Origin: Acidimicrobiaceae bacterium
Lineage (GTDB): Bacteria > Actinomycetota > Acidimicrobiia > Acidimicrobiales > UBA8190
Assembly (NCBI GenBank): GCA_003151475.1
Contig: PLXQ01000058.1
Span: 1 to 39,739, forward strand
DNA length: 39,739 bases
Direction of reading: 5' to 3'
Positions 1 through 7,758 of this stretch are shown one piece after another. A program made the translations under genes and the position numbers. Under the pieces are notes generated by a model. It had not been told where the DNA came from. It did not search any database and was given only the letters and a program-made list of their open reading frames with translations. The first letter of the stretch is position 1, and each line of letters opens with the position of its first letter.

Positions 1-365
1 CCGCTAAGGAGGGCCGACGGGTCGCTGGCCGTGATGGTGGAGAGACCGGGGGCCAGACCGGTGGCCAGGCCCTCGGATCCGAGCACGTTGGAGACGGTGG
101 CGAGCAGACCCTTGGACGAGGACCACGTCACGCTGTTGGTCAGGTTCTGCGTGCTCAGGTTGGAGAAGAGCCCGGTGGCGGTGAACTGCTGGGTCTGGCC
201 CTGGGCGATGGAGGTGAGCGCCGGCGTCACGGTGATGGAGAGAAGCATCGGCGTACCGAGAGCCTGAGCGGAATCAGCGACACCCACGCCGAGCAATCCG
301 GAGACACACATGGCCGACAAAAGGCGTCCCCCGGTGCCCAACCACGTCCTGCGCTTGCCCCGCAT
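1..365 (-). CDS. Secreted Ig-like (BIG2-type) domain protein, 3' truncated by window edge
   Basis: This is the N-terminal part of a minus-strand gene that runs off the left edge. The translation begins MRGKRRTWLG and has a basic start, a hydrophobic stretch (LLSAMCVSGLLGVGV) and an Ala-rich end near SAQA, which together look like a Sec signal peptide. After that comes a bacterial Ig-like (BIG2) pattern: VTPALTSIAQGQTQQFTATG, then VTWSS, then a Gly-rich turn before LSTITASD. I chose the ATG at 365 because GGAGG lies six bases upstream; an in-frame ATG at 371 would sit directly against that Shine-Dalgarno. The product is probably exported and may be a surface or adhesion protein, but its full domain content is outside the window. 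The signal peptide and Ig-like strands are visible; the role is an inference. Confidence 0.75.
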   Translation of the reverse strand, partial: MRGKRRTWLGTGGRLLSAMCVSGLLGVGVADSAQALGTPMLLSITVTPALTSIAQGQTQQFTATGLFSNLSTQNLTNSVTWSSSKGLLATVSNVLGSEGLATGLAPGLSTITASDPSALLS

Positions 366-501
366 TCGCATCCTCCGCCCCTAATCGACCGGCTGCTTGC
401 TATCGAGCGCCTGTCAACGAGAGTTTCTGGCCTCTGTCAGCGCCGTGCAACGGAGAAACCACCTGGAGCTCGTGTACGTGTTTCCACTCACTTCTCGCGG
501 A

Positions 502-514
502 TATTCTGGTGTCC
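502..514 (+). promoter_or_regulatory. Leaderless-type -10 (TATTCT) before GTG 515
   Basis: TATTCT at 502-507 is followed by seven bases and then GTG at 515. This is the TANNNT-N(6-7)-start arrangement of actinobacterial leaderless transcripts. There is no Shine-Dalgarno before either GTG (509 or 515), which supports 515 as the start. Confidence 0.5.
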
Positions 515-1246
515 GTGGACGTGGCATTCGCGTGGGATCCACTCCAGTATCCGTTCGACGTGGCGTCACATTCCTTTCTGTGGTCGGCGGGGGGGATCGA
601 GCCCCTCCGTTCTTCGGTCCCCCTCGGCGAGGTGTCCGCCGGCCGACATCCCGTCCTGGCCATCGGGTCCAATGCATCGCCGTCACAACTGACCCGGAAG
701 TTCAGCCACGAACGATTCGCCGATCCCGCTTCACCGGACGGGGTCATTCCCGTCCTCACCGCCGTGGTCGACGGGGTGGACGTCGTCTATGGCGCCCATG
801 TCGCCTGGTACGGCTCGCTCCCGGCCACCCTTCTCGACACCGCGGGGGCAACTGCTCATGTCTTCATCACCTGGTTGACTCCACTCCAACGCCGGCACAT
901 GGACGAGACCGAGGCCCTGGGTCATGCCTACCAATTGCGCCCGATCGAGGCGGTCCGCTGCCACGGTGAGACGGTGGACCGAGCGCTGAGCTATGTCACC
1001 GTCGGAGGGGCGTGTCTCCTGGGAGGAAGTCCCCTCGGCCTGGACAGCATCCAGGCCCCCGGCTCTGTCCGCCGGCGCGCCACACAGCGCCAAGCGTGGG
1101 ACGAGCTCTCTGTCGATATGGGCTGTGACGTCGACGGCTCGGCGCTTCTCGGTCGCGTCCTCAGCTCGCAGGAGTGGCGGGAGCGAGTCGAGACCCATCT
1201 CGCCGTCAGCTGCGTGGCCGAGACCCGCGCACCTTTCGCATCATGA
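515..1246 (+). CDS. Gamma-glutamylcyclotransferase-like hypothetical protein
   Basis: This is a 243-residue soluble protein with no signal peptide. The segment LAIGSNASPSQLTRKF resembles the YGSN...L loop of the gamma-glutamylcyclotransferase/AIG2 fold, and a later acidic segment (MDETEALGHAY) could supply the catalytic Glu. The Tyr of the canonical loop is replaced by Ile, so activity on gamma-glutamyl peptides is uncertain. The start is GTG 515, seven bases after a TATTCT box; GTG 509 is an in-frame alternative. The gene converges on the transglutaminase gene and the two 3' ends overlap by six bases. The fold is a moderate-confidence guess from one motif, and I do not recognise a close named family. 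Confidence 0.55.
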   Translation: MDVAFAWDPLQYPFDVASHSFLWSAGGIEPLRSSVPLGEVSAGRHPVLAIGSNASPSQLTRKFSHERFADPASPDGVIPVLTAVVDGVDVVYGAHVAWYGSLPATLLDTAGATAHVFITWLTPLQRRHMDETEALGHAYQLRPIEAVRCHGETVDRALSYVTVGGACLLGGSPLGLDSIQAPGSVRRRATQRQAWDELSVDMGCDVDGSALLGRVLSSQEWRERVETHLAVSCVAETRAPFAS

Positions 1247-2113
1247 TGCGGCGGGATAGCGGCTCGGGTCGGCCAGGCCCAGCCGCTTACGCGCCGACAA
1301 CTCCCCCGGACAGGCACCGTCGAAGGTTCCCGACGTGGGAGCCACATCGGCATAGTCACGACCCACGGCCACGGTGAAATAGCCCTCTGCGGCACGGCGC
1401 TCGTGCGTCGGATCAAAGGCCACGGCCACCGTCTGACCAGCCTGATCGGTCGGGTCACTCATCACCACTTCCACCCAGGCGTGCGATCCCCCCTCTCCGA
1501 TCAGGTGACCCGACACATAGCGGGCGGGGAGGCCCGCCGCCCGGCACAGAGCGAGCATCACATGCGCATAGTCCTGGCACACCCCGTGTCCCCCGGCCAG
1601 CGCCGTCGCCGCCGGAGTATCGACCTTGGTGACGCCGTACAGATAGGCCATCGATTGGCGCGACCACGTACACGCCCTTTCGGCCAGTTCCATGTCGGAT
1701 GAACTGGCGGCACAGAGGTCGAGCGCCGCCTCCGCCAGGGCGCCGTCGGCCCGGGTGAGCGCCGTGGAGGCCAAGAGACGATCGTCATCGACGGACTGAG
1801 GGGGTAGCGCTGTCATCGCGGCGGGGCCGCGGCAATCCACCAGCGCCCACGCCGCGAACTCGATCCACTCGGCCACCGCCGGCGTCTCCATATCCATGAC
1901 GTGGTTGCCGAAGCCGTCGACCGTCTCGGACACCCTCACCGGCGCCCCCGACACACTGAGACCGTGATCAACCCGGTACTGCGCCCCGTGCACCGCCGGC
2001 GGTACGACGATCAACCGGTGGCGGAGCCGGAGCACCGGATTGGCATAGCTGTAGCGGAAGCTCTGCTCCAGCAGGTACAAACCTTCGCCGTCCGCCTCTA
2101 TCTCAGCCCGCAC
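1241..2113 (-). CDS. Transglutaminase-like cysteine protease family protein
   Basis: This 290-residue protein has an N-terminal beta-rich half of the kind that precedes bacterial transglutaminase cores (residues ~10-95), followed by a transglutaminase/protease core. The Cys-His-Asp triad is complete: Cys179 in GHGVCQDYAH, His211 in GGSHAWVEV and Asp234 in AFDPTHER. There is no signal peptide. Family members act as peptidases or protein cross-linkers; the substrate here is unknown. The GTG start at 2113 overlaps the end of the upstream transglutaminase-like gene by 11 bases, and GAGGTGA just upstream gives a ribosome site, so the two are translationally coupled. The pair may act together, for instance on cell-bound peptides, but that is an inference. 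Confidence 0.85.
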   Translation of the reverse strand: MRAEIEADGEGLYLLEQSFRYSYANPVLRLRHRLIVVPPAVHGAQYRVDHGLSVSGAPVRVSETVDGFGNHVMDMETPAVAEWIEFAAWALVDCRGPAAMTALPPQSVDDDRLLASTALTRADGALAEAALDLCAASSSDMELAERACTWSRQSMAYLYGVTKVDTPAATALAGGHGVCQDYAHVMLALCRAAGLPARYVSGHLIGEGGSHAWVEVVMSDPTDQAGQTVAVAFDPTHERRAAEGYFTVAVGRDYADVAPTSGTFDGACPGELSARKRLGLADPSRYPAAS

Positions 2114-2909
2114 TGCTCACCTCGTCGGCCCACACTTCCATAGTCTGCAGCTCGGCTGACCCCCAGGTGGTGACCATGGCGGCGTCAAGGGCGTCGCGGC
2201 CACGGGCGATCACGACGCGACCGATCCGGCGTTCGTTGTTGCGGGGATCGAATGTCCACCACCTCCCGTCGAGCCAGGCCTCGAACCATGAACAGAAGTC
2301 CATGGGGAGATCCGGAGGGTTGACGGCGATGTCGGGCATGTACCCGGCCACGTAGCGGGCCGGAACGTTGAGGGTCCGGCACAGGGTGATGCCGAGCTGC
2401 GTGAAGGCACGACAGACGCCCACGCGCGACGCCCAGACATCGTTGGCCGCTGTCACCGAGGTGCTGGCACCCACCTCGTAGCGGATGTTCTCGTGCACCC
2501 AGTCACAGACGGCCTGCACCCGGGCCCACCCCGGCTCCACATCCCCGAACAGATCCCAGGCCGCATCTTGGAGCAGGTCCGGCCAACAGAACCGGCTCGG
2601 CAGGAGATAGATGAAGGCCTCGTCGGGAAGATCCTCCAGGCCGACGGCGGCCGCTCCCTTGTCCGCATCGTCGTAGCTCGATGTCACCTCGACGGTGGCG
2701 TCGTAGCGCAGGACGGAGGACCCCACCGGCAGCGGGAGGCGGTCGCACACATTGCCGTAGGCGTCGAGGTAGGTGCGCACCGGCGTCGGGGGCTCCCACG
2801 TCGTCGTGACGATCCGGTGGGCGCCGTCGGGGTGGGGTCGCACCTGCCAGAGCGACGGAGTCGCCTCCGCCGCCTGGTACTCGAACTGGCAGCCGATCCG
2901 GACCAGCAT
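2103..2909 (-). CDS. Transglutaminase-like family protein, non-canonical active-site His
   Basis: This 268-residue protein has a beta-rich N-terminal half and a transglutaminase core from about residue 120. The nucleophile Cys166 (VGVCRAFTQL) and the Asp221 region (WWTFDPRNNE) are present. At the position where the family core usually has His (xHxWFEA) the sequence is DFCSWFEAW, so Cys206 replaces the His. The conserved tail IGRVVIARGRDA is typical of a subgroup that often carries a non-His residue here (recalled, not checked), so this may be a subgroup trait and not decay. The reading frame stays open far upstream, but that part is antisense-frame shadow over the hydrolase gene. ATG 2909 is the first plausible start after the hydrolase stop at 2996. 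The gene overlaps the next transglutaminase gene by 11 bases. Confidence 0.8.
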   Translation of the reverse strand: MLVRIGCQFEYQAAEATPSLWQVRPHPDGAHRIVTTTWEPPTPVRTYLDAYGNVCDRLPLPVGSSVLRYDATVEVTSSYDDADKGAAAVGLEDLPDEAFIYLLPSRFCWPDLLQDAAWDLFGDVEPGWARVQAVCDWVHENIRYEVGASTSVTAANDVWASRVGVCRAFTQLGITLCRTLNVPARYVAGYMPDIAVNPPDLPMDFCSWFEAWLDGRWWTFDPRNNERRIGRVVIARGRDALDAAMVTTWGSAELQTMEVWADEVSSAG

Positions 2910-2972
2910 CCCACCAGCCTGGTCGACAGCCCTGGATTTGTCACTGCTGCCATATGTCCATCGTGTGAACTC

Positions 2973-2990
2973 GGGGCCTACCCCGGCCCC
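2973..2990. repeat. Short GC stem-loop between hydrolase and transglutaminase genes
   Basis: GGGGCC (2973-2978) and GGCCCC (2985-2990) are perfect inverted arms around a six-base loop, just downstream of the hydrolase stop on the minus strand. No T-run follows, so it is not a classic intrinsic terminator. It could act as a processing or attenuation hairpin. Confidence 0.35.
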
Positions 2991-2995
2991 GCCCC

Positions 2996-3682
2996 TCAGG
3001 TCTCCAGGAAGCGCATCACGGCATCGATAGCGCCGAAGTCGGAGGCGGTGGCGAAATGGTCGACGCCGCGCAGGCTGATGAGCTCTCCCCGGGGCAGCGC
3101 CGCCATCAGCCGATCGGCTCCCCCGATGAAGTCGCGATCTCCGAGCACCACGAGCACCGGGCACTGCACCGCCGCCAGCTCGCTCTCGGTCAACCGCCGG
3201 ACGGGACGACGCAGGAAGGCCACCAATGCCTCGGGATCGTTGCCGGCCGACTCCGCCATACGGCGAAAGAGACTCCCCTGCACATCCTCGGGCCCGGTGC
3301 GGCCCTCCAGTGCATCGGCGGTGAGCATCGGCTCCGTCGCGCCGAAGACGTTGTCCCCCAACCCGAGCAGAGCCAGACGCCCGAAGCGGCCCGGGTGGTC
3401 GACGGCCAGATGCAACAGCACACTGGCGCCGGCGGAGAAACCCACGGCGTCGGGAGCGCTGTCGGGGATCACCGCGTTCACCTCTTCGTCCACATCGCCG
3501 TAGTCGGCGGCATCGGTGGGACGGGCGGCGGTGCCGTGGCCCAGCAGATCCACCGCCACGATCGGGCGACCGAGATCGCCCAGGATGTCGACCCAGCCGT
3601 TCTTGCGCCACGTGTGATCGAATGAAGAGGCGAAGCCGTGCACCAGAGCGATCGGGGTGGGGGCTTCCTCGATCTCAGCCAC
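2996..3682 (-). CDS. Alpha/beta hydrolase
   Basis: This 228-residue cytoplasmic alpha/beta hydrolase has the oxyanion motif LVHGFASS near residues 13-20 and the nucleophile elbow GFSAG with Ser83. A catalytic Asp in VVLGDRDFIGG and a catalytic His in LRGVDHFATA complete the set. The shape resembles small esterases or MenH/BioH-like enzymes, and the substrate cannot be told from sequence. The start is GTG 3682, which lies six bases after the stop of the small membrane protein gene (3689), so the two are in one operon. Two transglutaminase-like genes follow on the same strand. No secretion signal is visible. Confidence 0.85.
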   Translation of the reverse strand: MAEIEEAPTPIALVHGFASSFDHTWRKNGWVDILGDLGRPIVAVDLLGHGTAARPTDAADYGDVDEEVNAVIPDSAPDAVGFSAGASVLLHLAVDHPGRFGRLALLGLGDNVFGATEPMLTADALEGRTGPEDVQGSLFRRMAESAGNDPEALVAFLRRPVRRLTESELAAVQCPVLVVLGDRDFIGGADRLMAALPRGELISLRGVDHFATASDFGAIDAVMRFLET

Positions 3683-3688
3683 CGGTCG

Positions 3689-3985
3689 TCACACGTCGGA
3701 CATGCCGTCGGGCACGCCGTTGGGCACGCCCTCGGGGGCGTCCCACTCGGGCGGCTTCTGCTTGCGGGCTTTGAGCACCTCGGGGTCTTCGTGGATGAGG
3801 TGCCACCAGCCGTAGATGGCGATCAACGCGAAGCCCGGCCACTCGGCCGAGTAGAACCAACTGAGTCCGTTGCCCGACAGTGCCCTCGTCACCTGCCACC
3901 AACCGGCGGCCAGGCATGCAGCCGCGAGTAAGAAGAACTCGATATGGAGGAACACCGCCCTGCGGGAGAACCAGCGCTTCCGCAC
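3689..3985 (-). CDS. Small two-helix membrane protein, weakly SURF1-like
   Basis: This 98-residue protein has two predicted membrane helices: residues ~10-32, ending in AAGWWQVTRAL, and ~48-65 (WPGFALIAIYGWWHLI). A charged, Pro-rich C-terminal tail follows. The motif GWWQVTRAL recalls the first helix of SURF1-type oxidase assembly proteins. The gene is divergent from ctaB, so a role in cytochrome oxidase biogenesis is plausible but unproven. The GTG start at 3985 is supported by TACTGT six bases upstream, the leaderless pattern. The frame is open upstream to 4726, but that stretch is antisense to ctaB and low-complexity, so I excluded it. The alpha/beta hydrolase follows six bases downstream. 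Confidence 0.7.
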   Translation of the reverse strand: MRKRWFSRRAVFLHIEFFLLAAACLAAGWWQVTRALSGNGLSWFYSAEWPGFALIAIYGWWHLIHEDPEVLKARKQKPPEWDAPEGVPNGVPDGMSDV

Positions 3986-3997
3986 GACGACACAGTA
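3986..3997 (-). promoter_or_regulatory. Leaderless-type -10 (TACTGT) before GTG 3985
   Basis: On the minus strand TACTGT (3997-3992) is followed by six bases and then GTG at 3985. This fits a leaderless promoter for the small membrane protein and its operon. Confidence 0.5.
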
Positions 3998-4125
3998 GAC
4001 CCTGCCACGGGCCTTGTCCTCGGCGAGTTGGCGCCGGCTCGGGACCACCGTCGAGCCGAGAAAAGACGGGACGGAGGGGGCCCGAACGGCCACCAATGGG
4101 AACGGCGCGAGCGGCTGTCGACGGG

Positions 4126-4138
4126 TAGCATCACCGGG
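4126..4138 (+). promoter_or_regulatory. Leaderless-type -10 (TAGCAT) before ctaB GTG 4139
   Basis: TAGCAT at 4126-4131 is followed by seven bases and GTG 4139. It is the divergent partner of the promoter at 3986-3997, and it decides between GTG 4139 and ATG 4166 for ctaB. Confidence 0.55.
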
Positions 4139-5062
4139 GTGCCGAGCCGGTTGGGGATCGGAGAGATGCACGTCGCCGGGGGGCGCACCCACATCGTGGG
4201 GCGGCTCCAGAATTACGTCGCCCTCACCAAACCCCGGATCATCGAGCTCCTGCTCATCACCACCGTCCCCGCCATGTTCGTGGCCGGCCGCCATGTGCCT
4301 TCGGTCCGTCTGATGGTGATGACCGTCGCCGGCGGAGCATTGGCGGCCGGCGGGGCCAACGCCATGAACATGGTCTACGACCGCGATATCGACGCCCTGA
4401 TGGAGAGGACGAAAAACCGACCTCTTGTGACCGGCGCCGTCACCGTCCGGGCGGCGACTGTCTTCGCCGTGACCCTCGAGGTGGCCGCCTTCGCGCTGCT
4501 GTGGTCGACGGTGAACCTGCTCTCCGCCGTGCTGGCGGCCTCCGCCACCGCCTTCTACCTGGGCATCTACACGATGTGGCTCAAGCGGTCCTCGCCCCAG
4601 AACATCGTCATCGGAGGAGCGGCGGGAGCCGTCCCCGTCCTCATCGGATGGAGTGCGGTGACCGGGCACCTGGGGCTCGCCCCGTTCGTGATGTTCGGGA
4701 TCATCTTCTTGTGGACCCCACCGCATTTCTGGGCCCTCGCCGTCCGCTACCGCGACGACTACGCGAACGCCCGTGTCCCGATGCTCCCGTCGATCGCCGG
4801 GCTTCGCACCGTGACCCGCCGGATCATGGCCTATGTGGTGGCCCTGTGCGCGTCCTCACTTCTCCTGGCGCCGGTCGCCCACCTCAATATCGGCTACGTG
4901 GCTGCTGCCCTGGTGCTCGACGGGATCTTCGTCGCCTACGCCTGGGCGCTGCGACGCGACCCCAGCCCCCATCGGGCCATGAAGCTGTTCGGATACTCGA
5001 TCACGTACCTCACCGCGCTCTTCATTGCCATGGGAGTCGACGCTGTCGTCCGGGTCCACTGA
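4139..5062 (+). CDS. ctaB: Protoheme IX farnesyltransferase (heme O synthase)
   Basis: This 307-residue UbiA-family membrane enzyme transfers a farnesyl group to protoheme IX to give heme O, the first step to the heme A of aa3 oxidases. The N-terminal NYVALTKPRIIELLL is the classic CtaB opening. The first Asp-rich prenyl-diphosphate motif is NAMNMVYDRDIDALM, and a second acidic motif appears in AVRYRDDYANARVPMLP. About eight to nine membrane helices are visible. GTG 4139 is chosen because TAGCAT lies seven bases upstream; ATG 4166 is the alternative, but its purine-rich GGAGAG abuts the start with no spacing. A SCO-type gene follows after 28 bases, and the oxidase operon lies a few kilobases away on the other strand. 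Confidence 0.95.
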   Translation: MPSRLGIGEMHVAGGRTHIVGRLQNYVALTKPRIIELLLITTVPAMFVAGRHVPSVRLMVMTVAGGALAAGGANAMNMVYDRDIDALMERTKNRPLVTGAVTVRAATVFAVTLEVAAFALLWSTVNLLSAVLAASATAFYLGIYTMWLKRSSPQNIVIGGAAGAVPVLIGWSAVTGHLGLAPFVMFGIIFLWTPPHFWALAVRYRDDYANARVPMLPSIAGLRTVTRRIMAYVVALCASSLLLAPVAHLNIGYVAAALVLDGIFVAYAWALRRDPSPHRAMKLFGYSITYLTALFIAMGVDAVVRVH

Positions 5063-5090
5063 GAAACGCCGGGACGGGATCGGCGCCAGC

Positions 5091-5957
5091 ATGTCTACCG
5101 AGGTGACAGAGCAGCCGTCGGCGACATCTCCGTTGTCGGAGGACGAGCGCGCCGCCGCCTTCCGACGGTCAGAGCCCAAAGTGCCGCGCAACTTCGTCCC
5201 CATCGTCGTGGGGTTCTTTGCCGTCCTGGCCATCGGAGGCGTGCTCGGCGAACGCCTGCTCTCGAGCGTCGGTCTCAACCCGGCGTCGACGGCGGTGACA
5301 CCGTCCACCACACCGGCTGCGGCCGCCGGCGGCATCTCTCCCCCGCCTTCGGCTCCGTCGACCCCCGAGGTGGGCGCACCTCTTTCGCAGTTCATGGGGA
5401 TCACCCCTCTGCGGGGCACGCCGGCCCCTGCGGTATCGCTCGTGGACCAGGCCGGACGCGCTGTCTCACTGGCCGACGAGCGCGGCGACGCCGTCGTCCT
5501 GACCTTCTTCGACGCCCCCTGCCAGGACATCTGTCCCATCATGTCGGCCGAGCTCCAGCAGGCGGCGGGGGCCCTGGGCGCAGAGGCCGCCCACGTGGCC
5601 TTCTTGACCGTGAACACCGACCCGGCCGTGCTCTCCGCCACCCCGGCGTCGGCGGCGGCGGCGCGGACCGGTCTCGGGACGCTTTCGAACTGGCACTTCC
5701 TGACTTCGAGTCTGCCGAACCTGAACGCGGTGTGGAAGGCCTACGGGGTGACCGTCAATGTGTCGCGCCGCACCGGACTCGTCGCCCACAATGACGTGAT
5801 GTACTTCATCGACCCCGCCGGCCGTCTCCGCTACGAGGCGACGCCTTTCGCCAATGAGAGCTCGAAAGGTGCCTTCAGCCTCCCCCCCGCCAGCATCGCC
5901 CGGTGGGGGCAGGGGATCGCCACCTACGCCGGGCAATTGCTGGCGAGCACCCCGTGA
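5091..5957 (+). CDS. SCO1/SenC family copper chaperone
   Basis: This 288-residue protein is anchored by one N-terminal helix (~residues 34-55, NFVPIVVGFFAVLAIGG), followed by a Pro/Ala/Thr-rich linker (~60-98) and a thioredoxin-fold SCO domain. The copper ligands are Cys144 and Cys148 in DAPCQDICP and His233 in VAHNDVMYFID, all present. SCO proteins deliver copper to, or reduce, the CuA site of oxidase subunit II on the outer face of the membrane. ATG 5091 is chosen because an upstream ATG (5025) would lie inside ctaB. The gene is 28 bases after ctaB and overlaps the next gene by GTGA. A second SCO domain is encoded in the oxidase operon (14343-16205). Confidence 0.92.
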   Translation: MSTEVTEQPSATSPLSEDERAAAFRRSEPKVPRNFVPIVVGFFAVLAIGGVLGERLLSSVGLNPASTAVTPSTTPAAAAGGISPPPSAPSTPEVGAPLSQFMGITPLRGTPAPAVSLVDQAGRAVSLADERGDAVVLTFFDAPCQDICPIMSAELQQAAGALGAEAAHVAFLTVNTDPAVLSATPASAAAARTGLGTLSNWHFLTSSLPNLNAVWKAYGVTVNVSRRTGLVAHNDVMYFIDPAGRLRYEATPFANESSKGAFSLPPASIARWGQGIATYAGQLLASTP

Positions 5958-6622
5958 GCGCCCCGTCCGGCCCCATAACGGCGAGCCTTGCCGTCCCGGA
6001 GACTCCCGAGCCGAACGGGGGAAAGACCCCCTGGTACCGCCGCCGGGGCTTTCTCGTCTCCGCCGGCGTCGTCGTTGTCATCGCCGCCGCCGTCGTCAGC
6101 GATCTCCCCACGCCCACGTCACGGGCAACGGACATCCAGGGCGAGTCCACCGTCATCAGTGAGATCAATACCGATGTCGCCCCGTGTCTCTTCTCGGTCC
6201 GCGAGGCACTGACCCTCTACTCCGACGAGTCGGGCCGGTTGAGCCCGGCTCACCGGGCCCAGATCCCGGGCCTGCTGCGCGATGACCAGAATGCATGCTC
6301 GTACACCAACTCGAGCATCTTCGACCTCTCGAACATCGACCTGCTGGGCTCACGGGCGGGGAAGATGGTGGGCCAGGCGCTCAACACGACGACCGTGTGG
6401 GCGACATCAGATGCCCTGGGAGCGATCACGGCCGTCCAGAGCCTGACATCGAACCCGGCTGACCGAAAAGCCCGGTCCACGCTGCATGCGGATGAGAAGC
6501 TCCTGGCCGCCGACGGCGACAAGGCAACCTCCGAGATCGACGCCGCGGGCCGGTTGCTCAGCACCAGCCTTCCCCCGCTGAATCTCTCCCGGGAAGTTCT
6601 CCCCGGCGTTTCCCACGCGTAG
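5954..6622 (+). CDS. Hypothetical single-helix anchored extracytoplasmic protein
   Basis: This 222-residue protein is not a family I recognise. The N-terminus is basic (WYRRRGFLVS) and leads into one membrane helix (GVVVVIAAAVVSD, ~residues 35-52). The rest is outside, predicted mostly helical and Ser/Ala/Asp-rich, with two Cys (VAPCLFSV and QNACSYT) that could form a disulfide. The GTG start overlaps the TGA of the SCO gene as GTGA, so it is translationally coupled to it. That suggests a role in oxidase assembly or respiration, but nothing in its own sequence proves this. It converges on the second CtaG-type gene with 46 bases between the ends. Confidence 0.7.
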   Translation: MSAPSGPITASLAVPETPEPNGGKTPWYRRRGFLVSAGVVVVIAAAVVSDLPTPTSRATDIQGESTVISEINTDVAPCLFSVREALTLYSDESGRLSPAHRAQIPGLLRDDQNACSYTNSSIFDLSNIDLLGSRAGKMVGQALNTTTVWATSDALGAITAVQSLTSNPADRKARSTLHADEKLLAADGDKATSEIDAAGRLLSTSLPPLNLSREVLPGVSHA

Positions 6623-6668
6623 ACGACCGTGGCGCCGCCGCGCGGGCCTCGGTCAGGGCAATCGAGCG

Positions 6669-7562
6669 CTAGGGATGGCGGCCGCCGGGTTGCTCTCCGG
6701 CCGGCAGGCTCCCCGCTCTCCACCGCCCCTGTCGTACCAGCCGGTACAGCGCGTCGTCGGGGTCCTCATCGCTGCGGAGCCAGATCACGAGGTTGGAGAA
6801 GATGAGAGGGAGAAAGGCGCACAGCGACGTGAACCACAGGACCCCGGTCGTGAGGGCCTGATCGGCCGACACACTGAGGTCGCGACCCGCCACATGGGCG
6901 TAGGCCCGGTACACCGACGCGTGTGACAGCCCCACCAGGTACGCGGTGACCCAGACCGTCCACATGACGATGGCGGCGACCGCCATGCGCTTGGGGCGGG
7001 CCAGGCGGGGTGCCAAGGGCGGCGACTCGACCAGTTCGAGCCATAGGCCGATCCCCGCTATCACCAGGCTGACCGCCTCGACCAGGGACAACCAGCCGTG
7101 CCGGGCCAGCGCGTCGACACTCGGGGGAACCCGCCAGGCCACGACAACAGCCGTGTCGAGCGCCACATAGGCGACGCTGCGCGCCAGTTCAGGGTGACGG
7201 CGGCGGGCGACCGCTATCTGATCGGCGATCTGGGGCCGTACGAGGACGGCGTTGCCTTCGGCATCGGCAGCACCGGTGGGTCGGGCGGACAGTCCGAGGA
7301 GTCGCCACGGAGCGCCCAATGCGACGAGAGCGGGGACGGCGAATGCCAGCAGGGCGAACTGCAGAGCTTCGAGAGCCTCCACCCGTCGAGCCTCGGACGA
7401 CAGCGGTGGTACGAGCGCCGCCACCAGTAAGAGCGCGGCGAGCGCCGACAGAGCCAGCCGGGCGCCACCTGATCCCCCGACAACGGTCAGCGCATCGTTA
7501 CGGTCCCCGGACGCATCCTCAGACCGTCCACCGGGCCGCTCGTGGGCGGCCCCGCCTGTCAC
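6669..7562 (-). CDS. CtaG-type cytochrome c oxidase assembly factor (second copy)
   Basis: This 297-residue polytopic membrane protein has about seven hydrophobic helices and resembles the caa3_CtaG family of oxidase assembly factors, although it is less canonical than the copy at 12189-13106. Features are a first helix LALSALAALLLVAALVPP, a long central loop with LVRPQIADQIAVARRRH, and a C-terminal acidic segment (LRSDEDPDDALYRL) typical of CtaG tails. The start is GTG 7562, whose GTGA overlaps the stop of the 38-residue gene. No in-frame ATG exists nearby. It is the last gene of the oxidase operon. CtaG-type proteins are linked to copper insertion at the oxidase; the exact role of this copy is inferred. 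Confidence 0.75.
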   Translation of the reverse strand: MTGGAAHERPGGRSEDASGDRNDALTVVGGSGGARLALSALAALLLVAALVPPLSSEARRVEALEALQFALLAFAVPALVALGAPWRLLGLSARPTGAADAEGNAVLVRPQIADQIAVARRRHPELARSVAYVALDTAVVVAWRVPPSVDALARHGWLSLVEAVSLVIAGIGLWLELVESPPLAPRLARPKRMAVAAIVMWTVWVTAYLVGLSHASVYRAYAHVAGRDLSVSADQALTTGVLWFTSLCAFLPLIFSNLVIWLRSDEDPDDALYRLVRQGRWRAGSLPAGEQPGGRHP

Positions 7563-7675
7563 CGGTTCGGACGACGCTGGAAAAAGAACCACAGGCAGAC
7601 GACGGCGAATGTCCCGATCGGGATGGCGAACGTAAGGGCCTGGGCCCCGACGAGACTGTTGGTCGTCCCGAGCAT
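7559..7675 (-). CDS. 38-residue single-helix membrane peptide in oxidase operon
   Basis: This very short gene lies between oxidase subunit III and a CtaG-type gene. The peptide starts MLGTTNSLVGAQ, has one hydrophobic helix (ALTFAIPIGTFAVVCLWFFF, ~residues 13-32) and ends in the basic tail QRRPNR. The ribosome site AAAGGTGGT lies about seven bases before ATG 7675. The TGA overlaps the next GTG as GTGA, so translation appears coupled. Size and topology match small accessory oxidase subunits such as subunit IIa or IV peptides, but I do not recognise a named family. The strong ribosome site and coupling argue that it is real. Confidence 0.65.
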   Translation of the reverse strand: MLGTTNSLVGAQALTFAIPIGTFAVVCLWFFFQRRPNR

Positions 7676-7758
7676 CGTCCACCACCTTTCGTCCTGGTGC
7701 TCCACGCACCTCGGCGCCGGATCTCCGCGCCAGCCGGGTGAGGTGGCGGAGATCCTGG

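Noticed and set aside
2910..3611. An N-terminal extension of the second transglutaminase-like protein.
   Set aside because: The frame is open, but the extension is Arg/Gly-rich and overlaps the alpha/beta hydrolase in another frame. The recognisable protein begins at ATG 2909.
3998..4726. An N-terminal extension of the small two-helix membrane protein.
   Set aside because: It is antisense to ctaB and is His/Gly/Asp-rich. The GTG 3985 start has a well-placed TACTGT box.
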